A DNA stretch of 64,000 bases from Methanolacinia petrolearia DSM 11571 (lineage in GTDB: Archaea > Halobacteriota > Methanomicrobia > Methanomicrobiales > Methanomicrobiaceae): positions 1,426,001 to 1,490,000 of the forward strand of contig NC_014507.1 of NCBI RefSeq assembly GCF_000147875.1, read 5' to 3'. The stretch's first letter is position 1. Every line of letters starts with the position of its first letter. Position numbers and translations under genes: made by a program. Positions 18,590 through 26,461 of this stretch are shown here, piece by piece. The notes below the pieces were generated by a model, which was not told the origin of the DNA, made no database searches, and was given only the letters and a program-made list of their open reading frames with translations.

Positions 18590-19228
18590 ATGATGAAGAC
18601 AGGGGTCTTTAAAGCAATAACACTGGGATTGATTATCTGCTTTACATTATCAGCGGGGTGTGCATCACTACCTGAAGAAGAAACACCGGCACAATCCACG
18701 TCTTCAGTTTCTGACACTACGCCATCCGTATCAGACGGAGAGGTTGATCAGGTAAACTATTCAACGCCGATCCCCACTCCAACAGAAGAAGAAAAACCTG
18801 AATATTCCATCCCACCGGATGAAAACATTTCAGGTCCACAATATTCTGTTATCTATTCTAAGGAAGAATATCTCAGGTATACTGTAATACCATTTGATCT
18901 GGATTTAAAATATCCTCCGCTGATTTTCGAATATGATCTGGAAATAGATACTGTCACGGATGTGAAGGCAGCTTACAGCGAATATGGGAGTAAAAGCGAA
19001 TACTCCTATACCCTGAAAGTACCGAGTCAGAATGCCTGGTATACGATATCGGTATATAACAACGAAACCGGAGAACTTGTCAGTTCAAAGGAATTGAATC
19101 ACTTCGGCGATACAAGTGTATCCGGAGTTTTTAAGATCTATGGGGCCGGAGATTATCACATAGAAATTTCAGGAAACCTTGTGACGGCAAATACCACCGT
19201 TATGCTGCCTCCTGAAAACCTTAATTGA
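18590..19228 (+). CDS. Secreted lipoprotein of unknown function
   Basis: A 212-residue product from the ATG at 18590 (AAAGGAAA lies about 15 nt upstream). The first 23 residues form a lipoprotein signal peptide ending in a lipobox, L-S-A-G-C with C24 as the lipid-attachment site. A Ser/Thr/Pro/Glu-rich linker (to about 85) is typical of archaeal surface proteins, and the remaining 120 residues form a beta-rich domain with no recognised family. An in-frame ATG at 18476 would bury the signal peptide and is rejected. Confidence 0.72.
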   Translation: MMKTGVFKAITLGLIICFTLSAGCASLPEEETPAQSTSSVSDTTPSVSDGEVDQVNYSTPIPTPTEEEKPEYSIPPDENISGPQYSVIYSKEEYLRYTVIPFDLDLKYPPLIFEYDLEIDTVTDVKAAYSEYGSKSEYSYTLKVPSQNAWYTISVYNNETGELVSSKELNHFGDTSVSGVFKIYGAGDYHIEISGNLVTANTTVMLPPENLN

Positions 19229-19295
19229 CATTTTTTAAATCAATTAAACAATTATATATGCTAAAAGATCCAATTTAGTTAGGCAAAAATCCGAT

Positions 19296-19367
19296 GTCCC
19301 GGTAGGGTAGAGGATATCCTAGAAGCCTGCGGAGCTTTTGACCCGGGTTCAAATCCCGGCCGGGGCG
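19296..19367 (+). tRNA. tRNA-Arg (anticodon GCG)
   Basis: The 72-nt cloverleaf folds as follows. Acceptor GTCCCGG pairs with CCGGGGC (one G-U). The D arm contains GGG/TCC. The anticodon stem is GAAGC/GCTTT with loop CTGCGGA, giving anticodon GCG. The variable region is TGAC, and the T arm is CCGGG-TTCAAAT-CCCGG. The discriminator is G and CCA is not encoded. The AT-rich ATATATGCTAAAAG about 40 nt upstream could hold the promoter. tRNA genes are common integration sites and a replication module begins 0.6 kb downstream, but no repeated tRNA 3 prime end is visible. Confidence 0.92.
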
Positions 19368-19983
19368 TATTGATCTGAATTTATGCTTTTTTATTATAAT
19401 TAAGAAACATGCCATTAATTCCAGAGAAATACCAAAGAGCCTTTAGAAGACGTTTTACTTTGGTTACCATAGCATTTTTCAAATTCCAAACACAATGGAT
19501 TCAATCGTTTTAGATCCAATATGAACTTGGAAAAATAAATATAACCTCTTTTTCGAAAAAATAGTGAAACGTGACGGTTCAAAAAGTCTACTACAACACG
19601 GAACCGCCACAGGATAAGATGTACCCGTTGATTGAAAATACTTTCACTCTATGCACGTCCATAAGAATTTATTGATAATAAAATTTCATATTCTCAATTC
19701 TACTACACACGGAGCCAATACATGAAAAAGAAATTTGTAGAAAAAGATGAAGAAGAATTAATTTTAAAAAATGCCGATTGGTTCACTAAAAATGTCATTC
19801 AAAGAAAAAAAGGGGTTATATATGGAAAATTAAAAAAATAACCCTCTTGCCAACCGGGAAGAATATGAATACCTGATCTCAAATAAGACAATGAAATATA
19901 CTATATCATGAAACTGAATAAAATTGTTTTACTTTTAATCTTTTTCGACTTATCCGTCTGTTGTAAACCCGCTTCAAAATAAA
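19368..19983. other. Gene-poor interval after tRNA-Arg with one possible 39-residue frame
   Basis: This 616-base AT-rich interval has no credible long gene. An ATG frame at 19722-19841 encodes 39 lysine-rich residues preceded by GGAG 7 nt upstream; it could be a small peptide or a relic. ACGGTTC near 19575 and GAACCGC near 19601 could pair as an imperfect hairpin. The interval separates host genes from the regulator and replication module and may hold an old integration scar. Confidence 0.5.
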
Positions 19984-20283
19984 TTATTTCTTCCCGCTCT
20001 TTGATCTTTCATCTTTCAATTCCTGGTATATGTCCATTAAAATTTCAGGATTCTCCATTACATATTCTCTTGCCGTTCTCTGCAGATCCTGCAACTCTTC
20101 ATCAGGATTCAGGGATGGATGATTTCCGGAAGGAGAATAATGTCGGTCGATATATTCCTGGCAGGCAAAGATTATCTCTTTCGATCTGTCCCTGTGATTT
20201 TTTTCAGCAAGTTCTTCTACTTTCTCCAATATTGCCGTAGGCATATTGAGAGTAACATGTTTTGTGTCCTGCTTTTTAGTCAA
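19984..20283 (-). CDS. Ribbon-helix-helix (CopG/MetJ-type) regulator
   Basis: A 99-residue protein whose first 50 residues match the ribbon-helix-helix DNA-binding fold (K-H-V-T-L-N-M-P-T-A-I-L-E-K-V-E-E-L-A-E-K, then N-H-R-D-R-S-K-E-I-I). The C-terminal helical extension is acidic. The TTG start at 20283 is supported by a strong GGAGGGAG 4 nt upstream. It is divergent from a second such regulator, and the shared promoter carries a 21-bp palindrome, so autoregulation of the module is likely. Confidence 0.8.
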   Translation of the reverse strand: MTKKQDTKHVTLNMPTAILEKVEELAEKNHRDRSKEIIFACQEYIDRHYSPSGNHPSLNPDEELQDLQRTAREYVMENPEILMDIYQELKDERSKSGKK

Positions 20284-20293
20284 GTTCTCCCTC

Positions 20294-20386
20294 CATGATA
20301 TATTATGTCATAATATATTATACCATAGTATGGAAGAGCAATTGATATATATGCCTTTGTGCTTAATTATAGCATGATATATTATG
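20294..20386. promoter_or_regulatory. Divergent promoter with 21-bp palindromic operator and 14-bp direct repeats
   Basis: ATATATTATG at 20298-20307 and CATAATATAT at 20309-20318 form a perfect inverted repeat around one T. The 14-mer CATGATATATTATG occurs at 20294-20307 and again at 20373-20386, where it spans the start codon of the plus-strand regulator. Binding of a ribbon-helix-helix protein to both sites would repress both genes. The motif is seen directly; the binding protein is inferred. Confidence 0.7.
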
Positions 20387-20572
20387 AAAAAACATTGGGA
20401 GGCACCACGATCAGACGAACTGATTTGCATTTCTGTAAATCTGCCAAAATCGGTTCTTGATCGGGTAGAAAACTACAGAAAAGATCAAATCGAAAAAAAA
20501 GGAAAATGCAACCGGACCGATGCCATAATCGACCTGATAATCGCAGGTTCCAAATGCGAGGTTTGCCAATGA
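20384..20572 (+). CDS. Ribbon-helix-helix regulator, first gene of the replication operon
   Basis: A 62-residue protein with the RHH pattern E-L-I-C-I-S-V-N-L-P-K-S-V-L-D-R-V-E-N-Y and a second helix containing N-R-T-D-A-I-I-D-L-I. It ends with C-E-V-C, perhaps a metal site on dimerisation. Its stop overlaps the next start as ATGA. It heads an operon of at least six genes with 1-4 nt overlaps that leads to the replication proteins, so it is a plausible copy-number or expression regulator. Confidence 0.75.
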   Translation: MKKHWEAPRSDELICISVNLPKSVLDRVENYRKDQIEKKGKCNRTDAIIDLIIAGSKCEVCQ

Positions 20573-20694
20573 CCGGAAATATACCATATCACCCGGCATA
20601 CACCGGAGAATATCATAAAGGGTTTTTCAAACTCCTTTTCTGCATTGCAACGGTCAATCAAAACGAGAACAAATTCAGCCGCGGGGTATTTTGA
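20569..20694 (+). CDS. 41-residue small protein in the replication operon
   Basis: A short frame with ATGA overlap to the regulator upstream and TGATG overlap to the next gene. Overlaps at both ends in a tightly packed operon support real translation despite the small size. The peptide is aromatic and has a hydrophobic middle (F-F-K-L-L-F-C-I-A). No family is recognised. Confidence 0.5.
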   Translation: MTGNIPYHPAYTGEYHKGFFKLLFCIATVNQNENKFSRGVF

Positions 20695-20876
20695 TGAGCC
20701 AGGTGAAAAAACTGGACCCTGTTCCTTTGTACCTGATATCCCACAAATTAAATGAGGAAATCTCCCTTTTGGGAAAGAGCGTTACTGAAATCCACATCAG
20801 GCTTGCAGGACAGAATCTCTATAAAATCGAAATCGTGGAATCCGAAGATCGCAAACCGGCCGGAGGCAAAAAATGA
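20694..20876 (+). CDS. 60-residue hypothetical protein in the replication operon
   Basis: The ATG at 20694 is coupled to the stop of the preceding small gene, and the 3 prime end overlaps the next gene by 4 nt. The protein has a hydrophobic then amphipathic first half (L-Y-L-I-S-H-K-L-N-E-E-I) and a charged tail ending in G-G-K-K. No homology is recognised. Position suggests an accessory of the mobile element. Confidence 0.5.
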   Translation: MSQVKKLDPVPLYLISHKLNEEISLLGKSVTEIHIRLAGQNLYKIEIVESEDRKPAGGKK

Positions 20877-21274
20877 GTCTCCGGACACTTATCGTTACAA
20901 GAATGATAAAATCCCCCGGCGGCGAAGAAACGATAAAAGGAATCTTTGAGATCGGCGATTCGCCTGAAGCCGATGCTACGGCGGCCGCAGTTGAATTAAT
21001 GAATACAATTGCCGAAAATGCAGTCTCCGGTTTTGCAAAAGATCATAATCTGCCGGATAAAACTACAGCAGTCACCCCTGGTCCGGGAGAACAGATCGAT
21101 CCTGATGCTAAAAAGACAGAAAACGAGAACCCGGGAAAAAACGATCCCACCGAAGGAAGCGAATTCACCTGCGAGGAATGCGGCAGCAGGATCAATTCAA
21201 ACGAAAGCCGCCTGTCACAGATATTTACGAACAGGAATCTGTGCCGCCAATGTCTCGGGAAGGTGGAGCAATGA
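20873..21274 (+). CDS. Hypothetical protein with C-terminal zinc ribbon
   Basis: A 133-residue protein. The N-terminal 60 residues look like a small alpha/beta domain (L-I-V-T-R-M-I then G-I-F-E-I-G-D). A Pro/Glu/Lys-rich linker follows, then a zinc ribbon C-E-E-C-G-S-R-I and C-R-Q-C-L-G near the end. It overlaps both neighbours by 4 nt. It probably binds DNA or a replication partner through the zinc ribbon; the specific role is unknown. Confidence 0.6.
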   Translation: MSLRTLIVTRMIKSPGGEETIKGIFEIGDSPEADATAAAVELMNTIAENAVSGFAKDHNLPDKTTAVTPGPGEQIDPDAKKTENENPGKNDPTEGSEFTCEECGSRINSNESRLSQIFTNRNLCRQCLGKVEQ

Positions 21275-21813
21275 AGTGTGCGGTCCTGTTTCAGGTCAGG
21301 GACGAAGACGGCCTGCTCCTGGTTTCCAAAGATGCAGTTATTTCTGCATATGAAGCGCTTCGTCTTTTATCTGACGTCACAAGGGAAGACGAAAATAATG
21401 ACGAAGAGATCATCATCTGCCGGGATCACGAAAAGTCCCGCGATATGACACCCGAAGATCCAAATCCCGTGCTAACAGAAGAAGATCTCTTTGATCAAGA
21501 CGAAAAGAACTTCCTCGGCTGCTGCAAAAACGCAGAACAGGCAGTCGAAGAATTCCAGCAGGCCTTTCCCTGTTCCGGTAAAAACGAGAAATCGATTGCC
21601 GGGGAATGGTCCAATCTTAAAAAGGAAGGATTGTTGAATTCATTAAAAACCGGCCATTTCGTAAAGATCACGGATTCGAATTTCCCGCAATATGATACGA
21701 CCGGAAGAGTGATCCAGGTAAAAGGCAATGATGTGCTTGTCAGTTTTACTCATTCGGCGGTCTGGGTCGATAAATCAGTTCTGGAGGTGGTGGAGTCTCC
21801 GTCAAAAAAATGA
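21271..21813 (+). CDS. Hypothetical protein in the replication operon
   Basis: A 180-residue acidic protein from the ATG at 21271 (ATGA overlap). The N-terminus (C-A-V-L-F-Q-V-R-D-E-D-G) is a possible small beta domain. The C-terminal 55 residues (G-H-F-V-K-I-T-D-S-N-F-P-Q-Y-D-T-T-G-R-V-I-Q-V-K-G-N-D-V-L-V-S-F) look like an SH3/KOW-like barrel. No family is recognised with confidence. Position in the operon suggests a replication or regulatory accessory. Confidence 0.55.
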   Translation: MKCAVLFQVRDEDGLLLVSKDAVISAYEALRLLSDVTREDENNDEEIIICRDHEKSRDMTPEDPNPVLTEEDLFDQDEKNFLGCCKNAEQAVEEFQQAFPCSGKNEKSIAGEWSNLKKEGLLNSLKTGHFVKITDSNFPQYDTTGRVIQVKGNDVLVSFTHSAVWVDKSVLEVVESPSKK

Positions 21814-22028
21814 CATTCGCGTTGCTCTGCCAGATGGTTCCGAGATGTCAACTTATGAATCAGAACGTCCGGAAATCTCTGGACCAGTTGTTCGAGCAGC
21901 GCAGGGAACATATCGACACAGGCCGGATCGTCAATGCAGCGTATGATACGGCGAATATCCGGACTAAATTATATCTATTCCTTAATGACAAGGAGATCCT
22001 GTATCTTAAAAAAGAAGGAGTGATTTGA
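21810..22028 (+). CDS. 72-residue helical protein in the replication operon
   Basis: The ATG overlaps the previous stop by 4 nt. The protein is largely helical (R-K-S-L-D-Q-L-F-E-Q-R-R-E-H-I-D-T-G-R-I-V-N-A-A-Y-D) and ends L-K-K-E-G-V-I. Its stop TGA at 22026-22028 overlaps a TTG at 22025 that is in frame with the downstream primase. No family is recognised. Confidence 0.5.
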   Translation: MTFALLCQMVPRCQLMNQNVRKSLDQLFEQRREHIDTGRIVNAAYDTANIRTKLYLFLNDKEILYLKKEGVI

Positions 22029-22987
22029 ACGGACGGTAAAAAAAAATTCCAGTAAATTCAGTTGAAATTCCGGAACAATTAACAGACTGCAGATTTATCA
22101 AAGTCAGGGCGAAGGACAAAGCTGCACTTGAGCCGAAGTGGCAGACTCTCAGGAATTATTCGGCCGCGGACCCTGACCTCCTCAAACACATTGAGACGGG
22201 GGGCAATTACGGGGTGATGCCTGCCGGCGGAGTATGCATACTCGACGCAGACAATGCGACGGAGCTTGTGCAGCTTCATGCCCTCGACATATTTTCAGAC
22301 ACCTTCTTCGTAAGAACGGGGGGCGAAGGATTCAGGGGCCATTTTTATTTCAAATGCGATTTCCCGGATCACAAAAAGATCATCCTGTACCATCCCGAAA
22401 CAGGGAAAGAGCTCGGCGATATCCGGCCGTCGGGCTGTAAGGCGTACTGCCTCGGTCCGGGCAGCATCCACCCGTCGGGAAAGCCCTATACGATAGGAAA
22501 CGACCGTCCCGTCCGTGAATTCACATACGAGGAGATCATGGAGAAACTGTTTTCGAAAGTAGGGACATCAGCAGATAAAAAGGAAAAGCAACCCGCAGGA
22601 GATTTAAACAAAAATGAAAACAACCTTGTCGAAGAACTGGGTCTCACCGTTACCGAATTCCTGATGCCTTTGAATCACACAATCCGGGACAGCCAGATCG
22701 AAGGAGAGCATCCTGTTCACGGTTCCGAAACCGGGACCAACCTGGTAGTGGACCCTGTAAAAAATATCTGGTACTGCCGCCGTCACAACAGCGGAGGCGG
22801 TCCTCTCGAGGCACTTGCCGTATCAGAAGGCATCATCGACTGCTCGGATGCCGGTAAAGGATCTCTCCGCGGGCACTGGCCGGAGATATTCCCGGCACTC
22901 GAGAGAAGAGGTTACGGTGAAAAACTCAAAGAACTGAAAGACCTGAAAAGTCTCCAGGATAAAAAAAAATTAAAAATATTCCTGTAA
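22025..22987 (+). CDS. Bifunctional primase-polymerase (AEP type), start disrupted
   Basis: The product matches the prim-pol N-terminal domain of mobile-element replication proteins. It has F-I-K-V-R-A-K-D-K-A-A-L-E-P-K-W, N-Y-G-V-M-P-A-G-G, the metal-binding I-L-D-A-D-N, then G-H-F-Y-F-K and Y-C-L-G-P-G-S-I-H-P-S-G. The C-terminal part has a P4-alpha-like N-x-V-D-P-x-K-x-x-W-Y-C segment with C and H residues. Conserved coding extends upstream of the first in-frame ATG (22214) to about 22040. The only start there, the TTG at 22025 with NTGA overlap, is followed by an in-frame TAA at 22037-22039. Start usage is unresolved. Confidence 0.72.
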
Positions 22988-24591
22988 TCACCGTCAACTC
23001 CAGGCCACTGAATGAAATTTCAGAAGATGCGATCCATATACTCGAAGAGGCTAACCATCCGCCGTTTCTCTTTCATCGCGGGGGATTTCTCGTCAGAATA
23101 GAGAGGGATGAGCGAAACATGGTCGAGATCAGGCAGATAAGAGAAGACGCACTGAGAGGTATACTCGCCCGCTGCGCCAGGTGGATCTCATTAAAGCCGG
23201 TCGGAAAAAAGAAGGAGGATATCCGCTGGATTGAGAAGACTGAGAATCCGCCGGTAACGGTGGTTAAGGATATCCTCTCGCTTCCGCCAAGTGTCCTGAG
23301 CGTACCGTCCCTGATAGCCGTCACCCACTCTCCGATCATCCACGATGACGGAACGATTATTTCAGAAGAAGGCTATGACCCGAAGACAAAGACATACTTT
23401 GCCCCGGAACCGGGTTTTATACTGGATGAGATTCCCGATCTCCCTTCCGAAGAGGACATCCGGAATGCATTGAACATACTCCAGGACGTTTTCGTGGATT
23501 TTCCTTTTGTCGACAATGTCTCGAAATGGAACGCCGTCGGAGCACTGGTAACCGCAGTCTTAAGGCCTGTCATCAACGGACCTGTGCCGTGCTGGATAGT
23601 CGACAAACCGCAGGCAGGAAGCGGGGCGAGCCTGATCCAGAGCGCGATACATATGGCCGCGACCGGGAGAGACCCGAGCATCGAGGTGATCCCCAAATCA
23701 CCGGACGAATGGGAGAAGCGTACGCTTGCAACTCTTCTTTCGGGCAGGAACATTTGCATTCTCGACAACATCTCGATCAGGCTCCGGTCGGACATCTTCG
23801 CGGCCATCCTGACATCGAGGGAATGGAAGGGGAGAATTCTCGGGAAATCCGAGGAGGTGTCCCTTCCGGTGAGATGCTTCTGGATGGCGAACGGGAACAA
23901 TATCCAGTTCGGCGGGGACATCCCCAGGAGGATCTGGGCTTCGAAGATCGATCCCCAGATGGCTCTCCCGTGGCAGCGTGACGGATTCAGGCACCCGGAT
24001 CTTCTCAAATGGATTCAAAAGAACAGGGGCGAGATCGTTGCGGCCGTCTTTATCCTGACGAAAGCATGGATCCGGGCCGGAAAGCCGAAGCCTGAAAGGA
24101 TCATGCCGATCGGTGGATTTGAGGAATGGCGCCGCACCATCGGCGGAATTCTGGAGAATGCCGGCGTCGAGGATTTCATGAGGAATGCCATGGATGTCTA
24201 CCTCGACGGCGACGTTGAATTAAGACAATGGGAGAACTTTATCTCGTCGGTCTTCGAGGTTTTCGAGACTCGTCCCTGGACCGCAGCCGATCTCTACAGG
24301 CGCTTAAATTCGGAGGAGACGGGAGAGAGCCTGACTCCCCCGATCAGGGTGACGGATACACTGCCCGACCATCTTGCGGAGATCTATATCTCGAAGCCGA
24401 CCGGGTTCACCCGTGCCTGTGGAAATGCCCTTAGCAAACAGGAAGGGAGGCGGTTTCCCTGCGGTTACATGATCAGGAGAGGCCAGACCCGCCAGAGCGC
24501 CCAGCAGTGGATTATCGTGGAGATTGAGAAAAGTTCGGGTTCTTTCCTTGCTGAAAAAGAGGGGAATGATGAATTACCTGAAGATGACTGA
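22963..24591 (+). CDS. Helicase-like ATPase fused to the primase by a probable -1 frameshift
   Basis: From its first ATG (23119) the frame encodes 490 residues, but in-frame, coding-like sequence continues 52 codons upstream to 22963 with no ATG, GTG or TTG. At 22961-22969 nine A residues in the primase frame (GAT AAA AAA AAA) form a perfect A-AAA-AAA slippery site, and a -1 shift enters this frame. The ATPase core has a degenerate Walker A (A-G-S-G-A-S, lysine missing), a Walker B-like N-I-C-I-L-D-N and a sensor-like C-F-W-M-A-N-G-N-N. It resembles the helicase half of prim-pol replication proteins; ATPase activity is doubtful. Confidence 0.68.
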   Translation, partial: KKIKNIPVITVNSRPLNEISEDAIHILEEANHPPFLFHRGGFLVRIERDERNMVEIRQIREDALRGILARCARWISLKPVGKKKEDIRWIEKTENPPVTVVKDILSLPPSVLSVPSLIAVTHSPIIHDDGTIISEEGYDPKTKTYFAPEPGFILDEIPDLPSEEDIRNALNILQDVFVDFPFVDNVSKWNAVGALVTAVLRPVINGPVPCWIVDKPQAGSGASLIQSAIHMAATGRDPSIEVIPKSPDEWEKRTLATLLSGRNICILDNISIRLRSDIFAAILTSREWKGRILGKSEEVSLPVRCFWMANGNNIQFGGDIPRRIWASKIDPQMALPWQRDGFRHPDLLKWIQKNRGEIVAAVFILTKAWIRAGKPKPERIMPIGGFEEWRRTIGGILENAGVEDFMRNAMDVYLDGDVELRQWENFISSVFEVFETRPWTAADLYRRLNSEETGESLTPPIRVTDTLPDHLAEIYISKPTGFTRACGNALSKQEGRRFPCGYMIRRGQTRQSAQQWIIVEIEKSSGSFLAEKEGNDELPEDD

Positions 24592-24850
24592 TCGAAGAGG
24601 TCTCGGGTGCTTTTTCCCTGTGCCGGCGAGTGAGTTGTTAGTTAGTTGTAGTTATTTTTCGTCCGGTACAGATTCAGAAAAAAAAGAAAAGAGAGAAAGA
24701 AGAAAAAAGGAAAAAAATGATCCTGACAGTAACCGGATCGCGGTTAACATAACTATCATAATTCACATCCCGAACTTTTTTCTCGTTTTCGCAGATCGCA
24801 AAAGACGGCGCCTGCCTGAAAGAGATCTCTTCGTTGAGTGTGACGGATAG

Positions 24851-25252
24851 ATGGACGGAAATATGCTGACAGCTGGTGACGGCCTCAATGAATTGTTGTT
24901 CTCGATAAACGGTGAACTTCATACGACTCACCCGGACCGGGACTCCGGTCCCTGGAGAACGACGAGGCTCCTGGGCGGAGGCCGGTGCGTACACCTGTAC
25001 CTGCTTCCGCCTTCTCCGTACGAAAATGATCATGCCGGGGCATGGAAGCACGGGAAACTTTTTCCCGAAAATTCCGGGACGGATATTCCGACTGCAAAAG
25101 CATGGGTCTCGGAAGATTATCTTTCGCTTGTAGTCTACGAGATGAGATCGCAGTCGTATTACATCTGCCCGCATTCCTGGGCCTGTCAGGTTGCATGCCG
25201 GAAAAGGGAGAATTCACGGATGATGATATGCGAGAAGGAGATGATCCCGTGA
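24851..25252 (+). CDS. 133-residue hypothetical protein after the replication genes
   Basis: The ATG frame has the G/C third-position bias of neighbouring real genes. The protein includes a beta-rich middle (R-C-V-H-L-Y-L-L-P-P-S-P) and a C-terminal region with several cysteines and a histidine (Y-I-C-P-H-S-W-A-C-Q-V-A-C-R), which may bind zinc. No family is recognised. A lysine/glutamate-rich low-complexity stretch and stops separate it from the helicase gene. It is probably an element accessory gene. Confidence 0.5.
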   Translation: MDGNMLTAGDGLNELLFSINGELHTTHPDRDSGPWRTTRLLGGGRCVHLYLLPPSPYENDHAGAWKHGKLFPENSGTDIPTAKAWVSEDYLSLVVYEMRSQSYYICPHSWACQVACRKRENSRMMICEKEMIP

Positions 25253-25699
25253 ACCTCCGGATTTCCCTGAAAAATAGTTGAGAAAACCTTAAATATAGTG
25301 AAAAAACGGCCAAATCGGGGTTTTTTGCATCCACACAGAAGCCCTGTAAGCTATTATTTCCGACCGGATCGATATAGACATCGTCTGAAAAAAAGAGGGC
25401 AAATACGGGCATTTATATCTCTTTGATTTGGGGCTTGTTTGGGTTAAAAAGGGTGGATTTCGGGTTTTTTCAGCAGGGGTTCTGAATGCCCGGATATTAG
25501 AGGAAATAAGCTTAAATTGGGGTTTTTTGGGGGTGTTCCGCCCTGAGGAGATCATCTTCTCTTCCCCTAAATCAAAAAATGAATCGATTTGGAAATCAAA
25601 GAAGGATTATATTCAGATTCTAAAGCGGAATACTATTTTAAGTATTCAGAATAAATGTTCAACAATACTAAAAACGCTTATGAAACAAAGGTTTCATTG
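25253..25699. other. Gene-poor interval with repeated G/T-rich tracts
   Basis: No credible gene is visible over about 450 bases. Several related tracts occur on the plus strand: TCGGGGTTTTTTGC near 25316, TTTCGGGTTTTTTCAG near 25458 and ATTGGGGTTTTTTGGGGG near 25516. They may be terminator-like sequences or a replication-origin feature of the adjacent element. A TGAAAC-AAAG-GTTTCA palindrome (25681-25696) precedes the 22-bp repeat. Confidence 0.45.
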
Positions 25700-25721
25700 A
25701 CTGTTTCATCTAAATCACAAC
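25700..25721 (+). repeat. 22-bp element, copy 2, upstream of the DUF4062 gene
   Basis: Identical over 22 bases to the reverse complement of 17859-17880. It is followed by a TATA-like AAAATATATAAAAAC at about 25735-25749 and by the DUF4062 start at 25823. The pairing of element, TATA box and gene start at both loci points to a regulatory sequence. Confidence 0.7.
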
Positions 25722-25822
25722 GTGATTTTCATGTAAAATATATAAAAACAGCAGAAATCCCGGATATTTGAGATCCTTACTCATAAGTGATAATTAAATC
25801 TACAATTCATCACGGGGCAGAG

Positions 25823-26461
25823 ATGAAACAGAAAGAAAAACTTACAATCATGGTGTCATCAACAGTCTATGGTGTCGAAGAACTTTTAGAGAGGATATAT
25901 TCGCTTTTAACCGCCTACGGGTATGACGTGTGGATGTCACATAAAGGGACGGTCCCGGTATTTTCAAATAAAACAACAATTGATAACTGCATTGCTGCCG
26001 TTAATAGCTGCGATCTCTTTTTAGGATTAATCAACCCGAATTATGGATCGGTAAATGATGATGAAGGAATATCCATAACGCACCAGGAATTAAGAAAAGC
26101 AATATAATTAAAAAAACCGAGATGGCTGCTGGTTCACGATCATGTAGTTTTTGCCAGATTACTTCTCAGGTATCTTGGATATGAAAATCAGGAGAAAAGG
26201 GGTGAACTCTCATTAAATAAAAATGCAATACTTGACGACCTCCGCGTTATCGATATGTATGAAGAAGCAATATTATCTCAGGAACCCCGTAGAGACCGGA
26301 AGGGAAACTGGACCCAGAAATATTTTTATGATGGAGATGCTATTCTTTTTGCCAGGGCACAATTTTTCCGCTACCAGGAAGTCGAGGCGTTCATAGAAGA
26401 AAATTTTAAGGATTATAATCGTGTTTCCAATGCGATTCAGGATGACGGAGACAGCTCATGA
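25823..26461 (+). pseudogene. DUF4062 protein interrupted by an in-frame TAA
   Basis: The start region (L-T-I-M-V-S-S-T-V-Y-G-V-E-E-L-L-E-R) and the G-Y-D-V-W-M-S and N-C-I-A-A-V-N-S-C-D-L-F-L-G-L-I segments match the N-terminal domain of DUF4062 proteins, often linked to defence or nucleotide signalling. TAA at 26105-26107 ends the frame after H-Q-E-L-R-K-A-I, but the same frame continues at once as L-K-K-P-R-W-L-L-V-H-D-H-V, the expected continuation, to the stop at 26459. A single substitution explains the break. The downstream gene overlaps the end by 4 nt. Confidence 0.75.

Noticed and set aside
19296-19367. Attachment site duplicate of the tRNA-Arg 3' end
   Set aside because: I looked for a second copy of the tRNA end in the window and saw none, and there is no integrase gene here. 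Integration at this tRNA remains possible with the right end outside or lost.
24674-25412. Two long minus-strand frames (24674-25174 and 24885-25412)
   Set aside because: Arginine-, proline- and serine-rich shadow sequence opposite a plus-strand frame with better codon bias.
17859-25721. Transposon bounded by 22-bp terminal inverted repeats
   Set aside because: No transposase inside, and the segment contains moaB and a tRNA; the copies sit at promoter positions, so a regulatory role is more likely.
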